From NCBI RefSeq assembly GCF_000002875.2, contig NC_009391.2, positions 367,486 through 431,485 of the forward strand: a stretch of 64,000 nucleotides of DNA. The letters run 5' to 3'. This document shows positions 42,301-55,600 of the stretch, piece by piece. A program made the translations under genes and the position numbers. Numbering within the stretch: the stretch's first letter is position 1; each line of letters begins with the position of its first letter. The DNA comes from Leishmania infantum JPCM5. Its lineage: Eukaryota > Euglenozoa > Kinetoplastea > Trypanosomatida > Trypanosomatidae. The notes under the pieces are model-generated. The model was not told the origin of the DNA, did not search any database, and saw only the letters and a program-made list of their open reading frames with translations.

Positions 42301-45300
42301 ACGGTGGTGTCGGTGGTGGGCTCGAACACGACGGTGGAGGTGGTGGAGCCGTTTAAGATGCGCCTCTCCGTAGACCCCTCTGCCATTCGCGCGTACGTGC
42401 CGTTCGCAGTGACCATGTCGGGCGGCCCTGGCGGCGCGGGGGCGAAGTACACGGTGGTGGCGCAGCCCGCCTCTACTCCGTGCGGCAAGACGGCTGCCGA
42501 GTCACAGCGCTTTACCATGGGCAGAGACACCACGGACATCACCATCACGGACATCGTGCCGATGCAAAACATCTGCTTCTGCGTGCAACCGTCCCCTGCC
42601 GACAGCTTCGAGGTGCTGACGGGCACGCTGCGGCACTACATGACGCCTGCAGCTGTGATCGGCGACCGCGCGACGACGCTGACGTCTGGCGGTGTGATTA
42701 GGGGCGCCACGGCGGTGCTGTCGCGCACGGCGGACTGCCTCAGCGTCGTGGCTGGCGGCGGCGCTGCGCCGATTGTGGACGCGAGGGTGACGTTCACTGT
42801 CACGTCGTGCGGCGCGAACGGAGCGCTGGCGTCGCTGTACTACTGCGAGGCTGCTAGCGGGGGTGCGTACGCGTCCCGCGGTGCGGTGGGACTGCTGCGC
42901 GCGAGCGGGTGCAGCGGCGGCGCGGATGCGAGCATTGCCGAGGTGAACGCGGCGCCTGGCGCTGCGATCGGCAGCTTCGGGATCGACGCCGCGTACCTGG
43001 CGAGGCCGCGGCTGTCTGCGTCGCCGGACTGCGGCGTGCTGCTGGACGCAGCTGTTGCGAGCGTTGGGTACGCGCCCGGGGCTGGCGAGCGCGCTGCGTT
43101 CCACGTGTGCGCCGTGCTTGTGGGCGACGCGAGCGTGACGTTCACGACGGCGCGCCCGACGCTGCGCGTTGCGAACTGGGCCGTGACGCCGACTGCTGCT
43201 GTGAGCCGGTACAACGCGACGCTTGGCGCTGCTGCTGCTACTGCGGTGCGCGTGAACTACGCGACGCCGTCGAGCGAGACGATCCTGAGCACTGCGAGCG
43301 ACTGCAGCGTGCGGACGGCGAGCGCGGCGGGTGAGCGGNNNNNNNNNNNNNNNNNNNNNNNNNNNNNNNNNNNNNNNNNNNNNNNNNNNNNNNNNNNNNN
43401 NNNNNNNNNNNNNNNNNNNNNNNNNNNNNNNNNNNNNNNCTTGTGCCCGGGTTCAGCACCGCGCGCGACTGCACGTCTGTGTCGAGTGAGCACGGCGGGT
43501 GGGCTGCTGTGACGAGCACGTCTGTGTCTGTGACTGCGACGAGCGTGTACACTGCTGGGCTGTACCTGTGCGCGCGTGCGCCGGTGAACGGGACGCTTGT
43601 GGCGCTGCCCGGGCGGTGGTCTGGGGCGCGGAGCGTGCAGTTCGTTGCGTCTGCGATGCAGCTGCCGTCTGCTGGGTGGGACGCGTGCACGACGTACACG
43701 CTGGACCAGTGCTACCCGCCGGGTGCGAGCGCGAGCGGTGCGACGTCGGTGGTTGCTGTTGTGCACGGGGACTGCTGCAGCGAGTCGAGCCGGAGCGCGG
43801 TTGTCGGGGAGGCGAGCATGGCGAGCGGGACGTGCGAGCTGACGCTGGACTACGACAAGGTGTCCGCGTACCCCGCGGGATCGACGTACCACGTGTGCGT
43901 GTGGGACAGCGCGGACGACTCTGTGTGCACGACCGTGAGCGAGGCGCGCGTGAGCACGAACTGCACGCGCGGTGGCGGCGGTGGCCGGGGGCTGAGCCGT
44001 GGAACACTGATAGCGATCATTGTCGTGTGCGTGGTGGTGGGAACAACTTTTCTTTGTTTGCTTTTGTGGACCGTGTGGTGCTGTTGCTGCCGCCGCAAGG
44101 CGGCGGAGGGCGCTTATACGAGGCCAGAGAAGGGGCGGCAACTCGTTGGTTTTCACGAGTTCGGTGACGAAGACCGTCTTGTGGGCTATGTTATGAGTGG
44201 ACGCCACCCGCTGCTGTACTACCCGTCCTCAAGCGTCCGCATGGGCCGTTCGGTGAGCGCATCGCTAGGCTACCCTTCCATCAGCGGCTCAGGTCGCAGT
44301 GCCTTGGAAGAGGTGGAGGATGAGGGACGCGACCAGATTGCGCTTCAGGAGGCGCGGGAACGCTACAACTTACGACTAACGTTCGCGGAGCGGCTGCAGC
44401 TGCTCAAACTGGCGGAAAAGAACGCCGCTGCAGATGCGGCAGGCATGAACACGACGTACGCCAGCGGGGACTCGTACCTGCACGGTGTAGCACAGCCCGA
44501 GCGCGGGCGCGTGGAGAGCATCTTGACCGAGGGGGGGCCGAGGGAGCTTGAGATGGATCTCCCTGTGAGTGCCGCGGCCCCGCGCCACGCCGGCGCCAAC
44601 GAACTCGAGCTCGCGGCCTTTGAGGTACCTGAGGAGCGCGACATCAGCTTGACCGCCGACGCGAATGTGTCGCTGGAGATGGATCCCATCACGGGTGAGT
44701 ACCAGAAGGTGCGTAGCCGATCCATTGAAAGCGCGCCGCGGCGGTGCCTCTCACCGGTGGAGAGCTGCTGGACAAACGAAGACTTCGAAGAGCGGGAGGA
44801 GGAGGAGAGCGACCGGAAGATTGCCGTCGAGGCGGCAATTCCCGACTCGGAGCTGAGTGTGCGGAGGTGGCCACGGCAGGCCGGTGGCGACCATGAGGAG
44901 CCGCGACGCGTAGTTGTGCGGCATTTTGCGAAACCGACATCGTCCAAGTCGCGCCGTAGTGCCTCACTGAACCGCAGCGGCAGCGGCGGCCGCCGACGTA
45001 GCCCCACCGGCTCCGGGAGCGACGACAGAAAGCAGCAGCCACACTATGACCCACTTGCAGTGATGCCGGTGACGCCAAAGGCGCTGCCAACGTCCAAGGG
45101 CCTCACGAACTACATCCTGTCGCTGCCAGACGGGGAGAATGATAGCCCGCCAGACCTTCGGACTAACACCGCGCACGAAGTCGGTGACACCAACACTGCC
45201 GAGTCCGCCATCTTCTCTCGCTCCCCGATCACCCATGCGGGGACAAACGACATCTCAGAGGAGGCGCTGCCGGTGGGCGTTGCACGCGTCCGGTCTTCCG

Positions 45301-45761
45301 AGGCCATCGCTGGCAAAGTCAACAGCGATGAGAGCGAGGATGACCTGCTTAGCTTCACGACCACGCAGCGCTTCTACGACGAGAAGCGCTTCTTACGGGA
45401 GCAGGAAGACGGCAGGCGTCAGCGTCTGTGCAACTGGGAGGAGGAGGAGCGGGCACAGCTGGCGCAGGATGAGCTGAACGGTTACATGGCGCTCTCCTCG
45501 GCTACCGCAGCCGGCGGTAATACTGCCAACGCGTCCTCTGATCACTCGGAGAACAACGACACCGAGTACAATGCCGGCGGCGGCGTGGGAAAAGGCCACT
45601 ACGGCAAGGCTAAGGCGAAGCAAGAGGGCGAGGATGAGCAGGCGTACCACATCCCCGCTGCTCCAACGACGCTGCCGTCGCTGCCACCGGCCCCACGCCC
45701 GCAAACATTTCAGAACGACTACTATCACGTAGTCCCCACCGGCGGCACCGGCGCGAGTTAG
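39325..45761 (+). CDS. large type I surface glycoprotein, paralogue 2 (interrupted by one assembly gap)
   Basis: The first ATG is at 39325 (the open frame begins at a TTG at 39310). A signal peptide (LVCVASAALALALLIPAACG) leads into an ectodomain of Cys-paired beta-type repeats like those of paralogues 1 and 3. Two unit borders, for instance, read CATIPTVSGT and YYACVRDRG. The frame is broken at 43339-43439 (101 N); the contig end before it lacks two bases relative to paralogue 3. Inserting the 827 bp present in paralogue 3 gives 7155 bp, an exact 2384 aa. After the shared GGGGGRGLSRG a private transmembrane helix (LIAIIVVCVVVGTTFLCLLL, 44003-44095) and a Cys/Arg stop (CCCCRRK) lead into a cytoplasmic tail of about 550 residues. 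The tail is acidic and Ser-rich, with charged helical stretches (FAERLQLLKLAEKN, FLREQEDGRRQRL) and no catalytic domain I recognise. Confidence 0.8.
39350..39756 (+). repeat. block A shared by surface proteins 2 and 3 (signal peptide and first unit)
   Basis: Matches 52725-53131 at offset 13375 with a single visible difference (GCATGC versus GCGTGC). The sequence upstream of the block, including the first 8-10 codons and the leader, is unrelated between the two genes. Confidence 0.9.
40258..40557 (+). repeat. block B shared by surface proteins 2 and 3
   Basis: 300 bp matching 53633-53932 at the same offset 13375 with one difference (CTG versus GTG). The 501 bp between blocks A and B are equal in length in both genes but mostly divergent. 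Confidence 0.9.
41457..42454 (+). repeat. block D shared by surface proteins 2 and 3
   Basis: 998 bp matching 54811-55808 at offset 13354, with no difference seen by eye. Ends abruptly where paralogue 3 switches to a different module (GYSLKVQPASVVCG). Confidence 0.9.
43339..43439. other. assembly gap 3 (101 N) in surface protein 2
   Basis: The flanks match 56693 and 57521 in paralogue 3, so about 827 bp is missing. Confidence 0.9.
43440..44002 (+). repeat. block G shared by surface proteins 2 and 3 (membrane-proximal ectodomain)
   Basis: 563 bp matching 57521-58083 at offset 14081 with one noticed difference (Gly versus Glu before WAAVTST). It stops at the codon before the transmembrane helix. 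The last part also matches paralogue 1 at 34716-34779. Confidence 0.9.
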
Positions 45762-48700
45762 GTAGGAAGCGACACACACTTGTGTAGGTGTACCTGCTCG
45801 TGTCTCTGTTTCTCTATATATGAGGGTGTGCCCGCTTCATCGCTCGATCGCGACCTCTGGCTTTCACATGATCCCCCCATCTCCGTCCGTCCTTGACAAC
45901 CAACCGCACATGCACCCCCATCCCCGGATAGACCTCAGTGTCTTCCCCTCGAGCCGGGTGCGTTTTGGCTGCCGCCACTGAAGGGCCGCAGCTGCGTCGG
46001 AGTCACTGAGGCGCTCTCTCGTTCGCCTTTTTCGTTTTTCAATTCATTGTGTGTGTTTGCCTTTGTGTCTTCCCTGCATTTTCTACTCTGTGGTGTGCGC
46101 GTTACCGGCCGTAAGTGGGGATACGTATATATTCATCTGTTCCATCTCTCGCACTGCTGCTCCCTCTTCGTCCACGGCATGGTGTTTGCCAGACGCCCCC
46201 TCCTCTTGTGTTGTGCTGCCCTGGTCTCGTTTTCTTCGCCTTGCGTTGTTGCTGTTTTGTGTGTTGGTGTTGGCCGTGTGGCGTTGCTCTCCTTCCTTTT
46301 ATAGTTCTTCGTCTTCTTAGGCGCGTGCTGGAGTTCGACCCCCACCTCCCCACCCAGAAAACAACGCGTGACGTTGAATGTCTCTCTGCCACCTCTGCTC
46401 GACCACCAACCACACGCACACGCGCATCAACACGCAAGAAGAGCGATCACGTCGGGGAAAGAGGGGGGGAAGTGAAGCAGGCACACAGCGAGGGAGACAC
46501 AGACTCTGAAGTGCACACACACACACACACACACGAAAAAAGGACACAGTGATACACCGCATTTTGCTATCAGACTCCCTCTAATATCTCTCTCTCTATA
46601 TGTATACGCATGTGCGCGTCTGTGCATCTGGCTCGTGTGTGTGTGTGTGTGTGTGTGCGTGCCGCTCACGCAATGGCACCATATCCTTTTTTTTTGTTGT
46701 TCTCGTCGTGTTTTGAGGCGCTTTCATTTTCTTTCTGACTTCGGAAACATATATCTCGCGCTCCGCCGCCCCCTCCTCCTCCTCCTCCTCCTCCTCCTCC
46801 CCTTCCCTCGCCCGCCTTTGCTTTCTGTTTTCTGTTCTCTCTCTCTCGCTCTCTTCGTCCTTCTTGCTTGTTCGAGGGATGGGAGGAGGGAGGAAGGGAG
46901 GGGGCCCATTAGATGCACAACCCCTACATAGAGGCTTGCCTGATTCCCCATCGCCCCGCCCCGCCCCTCCCCTCCCTAACCAACCTTTCACGACTTTCTT
47001 TTTTTTTTTTTACTTCCATGGCTGTGCGTCTCCTCCTTTGCGAGTGTGCACGCTCTCAGAACTCACGGACCCACACTCACACATCCACACACAGCCACAG
47101 ACGCACATGCCAGCATGAGAATAACACCAAAAGGCAGAGCGCCTGTTTTCCTGTGCTCTCTTTTACGTTTGGATTTGTGTGCTGGGCTAGGGCAGGAGCG
47201 AGCGTGGCGTGGTGCTTGTCGCCGTCGCCTCACCCCTCTACCAAGAATGTTCGTTTCTCTCCTCCCTCTCTCTCTGTCGTGGCGAGCCGCTCCCCAATCC
47301 GTCACCCCCACCCCCTCCACGTCACTGCACCGCTGTTTTCTTCTTTTGATATTCGTTCTGCGTTTCAGGCTTCGCCAGCTGGAGAGATGAGACGAATCTG
47401 CCGCCGCTGTCCTGATGAATACCACACGCACGCGCTCAGATGTGCGCGTGCGTGCCCTATCCACCGAGCGCAACGACGTCACCGCGATATGAAGCCCGTG
47501 TGCACACCACCGTCGCCGCGGCGAGTCGAAGCAGCGGCTGATGCCACACATACACACGCACACCCTGGGTGCAAGAGGAATGTTATCTCTCTCTATAAGT
47601 AAAAGCTAACGTTTCTTGTATGCATGAGGGTTTCGACTCTTGCAGACATCTCACTCGATAGCAGCGCGCACACATCTGCAGACTACATGTACACACGTGC
47701 ACAGATCATGTGTACATGCTTGTATGCCCGTGTGCATGTGCTGGTGCCATTTAGGTGACGTTCTTATTCCTCGTTGTTTCTCTTATATGCAGACCGACGC
47801 CGCTTCCCACCTCCGTGTGTCTCGCCCCCCCCCCCCCCCTGCCTCTTCGTTGTCGCCTTCTCTCCCTGTGCATGGCTTTGTGCGCGCTTGTGTGCGTGCG
47901 CATGAGCGCTTGGAGATAAACAGCGAAACGCGAAGCACCGCCGTATCTGCTTTCCCCGTTTTCGTTATGCGTGCTCTAAGTCTCGCTTGCTTTCACTACC
48001 ACAGCAACGTGCGCGCCGCTGTTTACGCCACTCACTCACGCAGGCAAACCCACCCCCACACACGCCAAGCAGCTCTCCATGTATGGATGATGCATGCGGG
48101 TGGTGCGCGCAGACGCCTCTTCACGTTTGCGTGGCCTCTTGTTTTTTTTTTGGTTGTCTTGTAAGCGTTGCCTCTGTGCGCATGCGCACTCAAGCGAATG
48201 TGTGCGTATGTAGCGTGACCTGCAAACTTGTGCCTCGATACGATTGCTCGAGCGCTTTCCAACGTTGGTGTGCACACACATGCACACACACACACACACA
48301 GGGGGAGCGAAGGAAGTTCAACAGAAAAGCGAAGAACGCAACATGGGAAAGGGGGCCACCAATCGCAGAACGATGCAAGTCGCCTATGTTTTCTTTGTTG
48401 TTTGTTGGCTCGCGTTCGACCAAGCGCCTCTTCGCCACCTTTCGCGACCTATGCATCCCTTCATTTTCCTCCCTCGTGACTGCCTCCCTCCTCCATTCGT
48501 GGGATGCGCAGCGCTGAAACAAACACGCACACATACACACACACACACATCGAAAAAACAAAAACGAAAAAACAGAAGCGGCAACGACAAGGGCAACATC
48601 GGCATCCACCTACAGAAACGGAAGCGGAAGAGGCGGACCATGGCAACACTAACGCACGCACGTGAGCGCGAACGATCTTCGTCGTAGACCCCCCAGAAAA

Positions 48701-51700
48701 CACTGAAAGAAAGCACTCTGTGCGGAAGGGTATCGCTCGTGGAGGGGCATTTCTCGCGTCCGTTGGCCGGCGCTGCTGGCGCGCCGTGCAGATGTGTGCG
48801 TGTGTGTGTGTGGCTGGCAAAGAGACGTTCCCGATCCTCCTCGCACGTGGTTCAGTGCCGATGTGTGTGCGTGCGTACATGTGGGCGATGTGCGGCGACC
48901 AACCGTGTGCTTCCGCTCATGTCTACACAGACGCACACGCACACCAACACAGCACTGCCTTTTCTGTCAACGGCCGTCGTCTGTCCACCTCCGCCCGAAG
49001 TCCCCTCCGTTGCACATCCGCCCCGCCCCCGCCCTCCCTCTCTCACTCGCTCTCTCACTCACTCGTCTCTGTCTCTCGCTTTTTCCGCCTTCGTTCCTTC
49101 GGCGTTGTTGCCATGGGTTTTCATACCCTGCCGCACGAACACGTGCACGTGCGCACAATCATACACGTACACGCACAAGACACTGTTCCTAAGCAACAGA
49201 CACCTTTCACGATTTTCACCTCGATCAGCCACCACCGCCCCCTTATCATCGTCCTCCAAGGACACCCCACACCTCTTCTTCGCTTGTTGTCGCTTCGTAT
49301 TGTCGGGTGGTGTGCAGTGCGCCTCACTGCAGGTGTGCGTCTGTGTGTGTGTGTGTTCGCTTACCTGCGGATTTGTGTACGCACCCGCGGCCCGCCAATC
49401 AACAAGCACCGCATTGGCGCTGCGGACGACCGACAGGCTGAAGAGAATACATCCCACTCGCGGACCTTGAGCGAGACACCGCCGCATAAAACCAGAAAGT
49501 GCGAAAAGTGAGGAAGGAGGAAGAGGGGGCAAGGTGAAGCAGTAACAGAGAGGTACACCGTCGCCAACGCAGCGGGACGGCGACGTGGACGTTGAAGCGA
49601 CCGAAAGACGACGGGCGTATACGAGGAAGCCGCTCGAAAAGAAAATAAAAGAAGTGAGGGGGAGACTTTGTGCCCTCTCCTTATCCAGTCTGATATATCG
49701 CTTCCTGCCCCTCTGTTCCGTTGGTGCGTGCACGTGTGTCTGTGAAAGCAAAAAGCTTCTCCTCTTTTATCGCCTAACCCATCCACCCCTCATTCCGAAG
49801 ACCTTGTCCTTCTACCTAAAGCGTGCGAGAAAATCAAAGGGCCATCGATTCTTCCGAGAAGCAACGAAGCGAACACAGCAGCAACAGCAGCACCAAAACG
49901 GGAGGGCAGAGCTGAGGCAGGCGTGTGAACCTTGCGAGCACCTGACCTGCTACTGCTCTCCCTCTCCCTCTCCCACTCTCTCCCACTCTCTCGTCTCAAC
50001 TCGTCGTGTTCTCGCGTTCCTCTGTCGACAGCTCGATTTTGCAAACACCCGCACACACGCACGAAGAGAGAGGGAAGGGAAAACGGGATTACCTCGCCCA
50101 GCAGACGCCGCACGAACGTGCGAGAACACGCGCAAACAACTTCTTGAGAAAGCGGAGCAAAAAACTCTGCAGACGCTCAACCTGGCTTGTGCGTCTGCGC
50201 GCTCTGTGTCGCGGCGAGGCACACTTTTCCATCGCCTCCTTTTCTGCTGTTTGTGGTTGCGGCTCCTTTTTTGCCTCCCTCCCCCATCCCCCTCATCCTT
50301 TTCTGCCTCCCCGTGCTGCTGGCCAGGCAAAGAAGGGCAACGTGGAAGGCTTTCACTCGCTTTAGATTTTTCTTTTTTTTTCGATTCTGTGTTGTGTGTG
50401 CTCTTATTTTCGTGTGGGGCAAGTGACTCTCCCTTCTTCTTTTTTCTACTCCCTACTCCTACCCATCTAACGACATCATTGCAGCAGCCACACGCCACGT
50501 GTTGTGCCTTGTTATGTATACCTATATACATATTTTTTTTTTCGTGTGCTGCCTTGTAAGTACTGCCACGTGGCAGCTGCGCACCTCTCTCTATCGGATA
50601 CATCCAAGAGAAGGAGACATCGCTTGAATCCGGAGACGGCCGTGATAGGTGTGCATGCGTGTGTGTGTGTAAGAAAGCAGATCGACAACGAAAAAGGAGG
50701 ACAAGGTGGAGAGGCACACATCCAAGCAGGAGGGCACTTCGTCGTCGTAGCACGCACACACACACGTATATATATACACACACACACAGCGAGAGGAAAG
50801 AGCAGAAGGATACACACGCACAAGGAAGGGCGGACATCTTCTCTAAGCCTTTCATCCCCTCCACGTCTGCCCTCGTGTTGACGTTTCTCCTTTTTCCTCT
50901 CTCTTAGCATATATATATATAGTGTGTGTGTGTGCGTGTGATCGACGCAAGTACCATAGCGACAAGCGACCACAGCGCTCGCCAACAGTCACAACGGGAG
51001 ACACACAGAGACTGACAGACAGAGGCGGAGAGGCGCCTTGCATACGTTTCTTTTTGTTAGCGTTACTCTCCTGCTCTCTTTCTCACTGTCTCTCGCTAGC
51101 TCTTTTTCTTGCTACAGCAGCGTGTCCTGGTCGCTGAGTCCCTTCCTTGTTCATAATACATCCATCGAACCACGGCGACAACGAGCGGTAAATCACAGTC
51201 GCAAACGCAGGAAGAAATAGGAAGCACAGATCCGCCCTTTCCTTCAGCAGTCCGTTTTTACGAAGCAGCATACACGACTCCCTAAAAAGGATCCCCAGCG
51301 CGGCTGTCACCGTAAACGTCTGCAGGATTGCGTGCCTTCTGTCTCAGTTTTCGCCTTGCCTTACTTCTCCTCTCGTTGTCCTCCGATCGCCCTACTCCTC
51401 GTTGTTGCTCCCCCACTTCTTTCTCTGCGCTTTACCACCGCCACATCACCTCTTGCCATCGTTTTAGCCACCATCCATTCTCGCAAGCTTGCTCTTTCTT
51501 TTTTCCCCTTTTCGTCCATATCCATTTTGAGACCTTTGTGTTGCGCGTGCACCCGTCAATTTTGCCTGGTTGTTGATTTTTTTTTTCAGCTAATTTGCTC
51601 GCGTGTGTGTGTGTGTGTGTGCGTGTCTGTCTGGACGAGTGAGCGACTGGTTCGCGCGGCCGCGACGACTTTGGTTTCTACTTGTGATTTCACATAAGGG

Positions 51701-52693
51701 CATCTCTCCTTCTGTATCTCTATGGGTATGGCTGCTTTTTATTCTTGACTCGTTCTCCCTTTCTTCGGTCCGGCAGCATCTCCCCTTCCATCCCCTGTGC
51801 CGCCTGCTGCACGCGTGCTGGTGCGATTTTATCTTACCCCGGTCGGTAGTCCTCCTCTCCACAGGTTTCTCTCTTGCCTTCCTCCTTCTTTTGTTTTTTT
51901 GGTGGTGCTGGCTGAGGCGTCTTCTCTCTCGTCCTGCTCGAGCCGCGCGCGCGTGTGCGTGCGCGCGCGTCCGTGCAGACGGTCACGCTGCAGGTCGCGC
52001 GCCTCCCTCTGCTACTTGCTTTTTTCGCCTCATCCCAGATTTGTATCCGACTCCTTCTATACATACATGTGTACATGCTTTACACCATCGCCTGTCTCTC
52101 TTTCCGCTGTATCGCAGAGCCACAGAGACGACGACATCAGCGAAGGGCGCTTTACTCTTCCACGTTGTGGAGTGCTATGTGGGGTGTGTGATTGCTGTCC
52201 GGCGAAGCGGCTGCACCCCTCCCTCTCCTCCCGTGCGAGCGTGTGGCGCTCTCCTTCCCGCGTCGGCTGTTTTTCGTCGTGCTGTGTTTCTCGTCCTCTG
52301 TCGCCCTCTTTTGAACACTCACGACGACCACCGCCTCCCCGTCAAGGTGTCGCGGCTTCCTCGCTTTCCTGTTCTTGTTATTCGTTCTTGTTTTTTTTTT
52401 CCTTCTGCGACAAGGCGCTCAACCCGTCGACGTCATCCTCATCGCTGCGGTTGCCGTGTCCACGCGGCGCCTTTGTTTTTCGTGCATCTTTCCCTTGTAG
52501 CCGCGGCGCGTGCAGCGACCCTTTTCAGTGCCGCCCTCATCTGGGTGGCTGCTCTCTCCATTAGTACCCTTCGTGTGCTGAAGCCTCTCTCTCGCCGTCG
52601 TCGGCGGCGGTGGCGGCGGCCCGAGTGTGGGAGTGGGGCAGAGTCTTTGCCAGCCTACCCATTCACCTCCACACATATTTCTCTCCTCCTCTC
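45762..52693. other. 7-kb intergenic region between surface proteins 2 and 3
   Basis: The longest gene-free stretch of the window. It contains (CA)n at 46514-46534, (TG)n near 46636-46658, (CCT)n at 46772-46800, a C15 run at 47825-47839, CA tracts near 48284 and 48532, TA tracts near 50909 and (GT)n at 51603-51621. A T10 tract followed by AG at 52413-52414 is a possible acceptor for surface protein 3. Open frames of 240-400 codons here are CT-rich low complexity; the one at 51603-52820 runs out of frame into the surface-protein start. Confidence 0.6.
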
Positions 52694-55600
52694 ATGTCCG
52701 CTCGAGGGTTTCCTCGGCGGTGCTGCGCACTGGTGTGCGTGGCGTCTGCGGCACTGGCACTCGCGCTGCTCATCCCGGCGGCGTGCGGCTTCGCCGGTGC
52801 TGCTGCTGCGGCGTCGATAACGGTGACGACGACGCCGTCGCTGCCGCTGCTCGACGTGCCGTTCCACGCGGACGTGGCGGGTGCCGGCAAGGGGCACAGT
52901 GTGTTTGTCTCCAGTCAGAGCGACTGCAGTGGTGCCTCGAAGGTGACGCCGGTGTGCACCCTTGGGAGTGCGGTGGATGGCGTCAGCTTCGTGAATGGGA
53001 CGTGCGTGTTCCATGTGACGAGCGAGGCGCTGAGTGTCGACTTGACGAGGCCCCGCCCCACGGTTCCCGTACTGTACTGGTGCAGCAGCGCTCATCCCGG
53101 CGCGTCGGTGGGCGCGCTGCAGATGAGCGTGATGGGGATGTCTCGACAGTTTATGTTTGTCAACGTCGAGACGACGGTACACCTTAACGAGGCGACACCC
53201 ATCGGCACTAAAATCGGTTTTTACGTCATCAGCACCTGTGTTACGCCGTTGACGATCCCCCAGTCCTTCACCGTCTCCGCCACACGCACTATCACGCTCA
53301 GAGCAACTGGTACAGTGCCGATGTACGTCTGCGCCACGATCCCCACCGTGTCGGGGACCATGACAGCGCTGGCACTTCGAGGAGTCGTCGCAGGCGCGCC
53401 AGTCTACTCTCTCCAGCCTTCTCGAGGGGTGCGCCATCGCACCATCAGCATGACGACGACAGCGGAGGGCGTTGCGAAGGTCGCACTTTCTCGGGACAGC
53501 GACTGCGACACATTGGCTCAGCCCGCGCAGCTCGCAACGCTGAACGAGCGCTTCGGCTTCCGCATTACCGCCCCGGCCGGTGTCTACTACTTGTGCGCAG
53601 CCACGGGTCTCAGCACTTTCACGCCGTCCACCAACACCTTCACAGTGGAGGAGTACGACGTGCAGCCGCACACGATGTACGCGGCCCGCGAGACTCCGCT
53701 GACCTACGCCCTGAGTGCGGCTGGCCGTGAGGAGGAGCTGGAGACGGCGCTGTCGACGACGACGGACTGCATTGGAGGCTCGCTGGTGGTTCCTTGGGGA
53801 GCATCGATGTCGTGGGCAGTGCCAAAGGTGGGCACGTACTACGCGTGCGTACGGGACCGCGGTGCGGCGAGCACTGCCGGGCACACGAGCGCGATCACTG
53901 TGACGGACGTGCCGACGCTGACGTTCTCGCCGGATGAAGTGGTTGGGGGGCTTCCGATAACGGCGACACTCAAACACCCCAACGCGACGACAGCGGAGTT
54001 TGACGTGATGCTCTCGAACAAGCTCAACTGCGTCGACATGTTCGCCGTCGTCCGAAAGCCCACCGGGACGGCGATGGTCACACTGCCCACTGTCACAACG
54101 GTGCAGGGCGACGTTACCTACTGCGTCTCGAACCCGCGGGAGCCCAACGAGGACTTCCATACAGTCAGCTACCAGCTTGGCACCCTGCGGACACGCATGT
54201 ACCGGGTCGGTCACAGAGCGTTGCGTATCAACTCGACACTGCGCTTCGTCCTGGACAGCGAGGTGCCCCTGGCGAGCGGGACGTCTGTGGTGCTTGTCCC
54301 TGAAGCCAATAAGAGTCCATGCGCCCCCTCGATGGCCGCCGCAGCCGCCATGGGTGAAGGAAGCGGCATGATGATGTTCACTGTGTCGGGAGCGTCGGCG
54401 GTTCTGTCGCCTGTGGTGTTCCCTGCAGGGGGTTTGTGGCTCATGTGTCTGCAGTCCGGCGACGGGCGCCAGCTTCAATACCTGGATCTGCGTAGGTTCT
54501 GGATCTACGGAACAACGGCGCAGCTTTCACAGGACCTTGTCCTCGTCAATGTCAAAACACCGGTGCATGTTTCCCGACTTGAATCGGATCACAACGTCAC
54601 TGTGACCTCAAGCAAAACATGCAGTCCATCCACGGAGTGGGTTGCTAACGGTACAGCGAAGGGCGGCGTCGTGACGCTGAACGTGCAGTCAGCCTCGGCA
54701 GGGCCGCTGCTGGTGTGCTTCGCGTACCCTGCAGAATCGGAGTCGGCGTTCACAAACATTGAAGCGGACTACGCTCCCGTCGGCGACTTTCAGAGCCTAG
54801 CTGCGCGCGCGTATCCAAGCATCGCGTACGTGAGCGAGACGACGACGCTGAGCTTCGCCGGGGTCGGCGGCATGTCGCTGACGGGCTACTTCGCTTTCTT
54901 CCTGCCTCATGCGACGTCGTGCAGCGAGCCCGACGCGACGGTTTTGGGCTCGGGACTGAAGGGGCCGGACGCGACGTCGACCGTGTCGTACGGGACGGTG
55001 AGTGGCAGTGCGCTGGAACGGGGAACCTTGTACCGCGTGTGCGTGGGGCGATCCATAGGCGACGGCTACTGCGATGCCGGCGTTGTTGCGGCGATGGAGG
55101 TGCCGCCGGTGTCGACGGACCCGCCGGTGCCAGTGCGCGGGCTGCCCGTGCGGCTGCAGCTGCCGCCGAGCTTCACGAGCACTGCTGCTGTGACGTTTTA
55201 CGTTGTGGTGGGCGGCACGGCGAGGTGCAGCGACGACCTGAGCGGGACCCGTGTGTACGGGAGCGGGCCTGTGGACCGTGCGAGCGGCGCTGCGTCTGCG
55301 TTCGTGGCGCCTGCGCGTGCGAGCGGCGTGGACGCCGTGCGCGTGTGCGTCGGGTCGAACGAGAGCCTCGTGTCGGACAGCCTGGGGTACGCGCATGGCG
55401 CGACGCTGCGGCTGGAGCAGTTCCACACATCGATGGTGTACCTGCAGCGCGGCGTGCCGAACGTGCTGTCCGGTGCGCCGATGGCCGCGACGGGGTCGCT
55501 GTACGTTGTCGCGTGCGACGGGAAGGAGTGCGACGCTGACAACGCTGACGGCGTGTGCCGCGCGAAGATGTCGCAGGGCGCGACGAGCTCTGCGACGGCT

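Noticed and set aside
49585..50559. 324-codon frame in the 7-kb spacer
   Set aside because: Composition shifts along its length from basic to Phe/Leu/Ser low complexity, and nothing supports a protein.
51603..52820. 405-codon frame overlapping the start of surface protein 3
   Set aside because: Leu/Arg/Cys/Ser low complexity from CT-rich DNA; its end reads the surface-protein signal sequence in the wrong frame.
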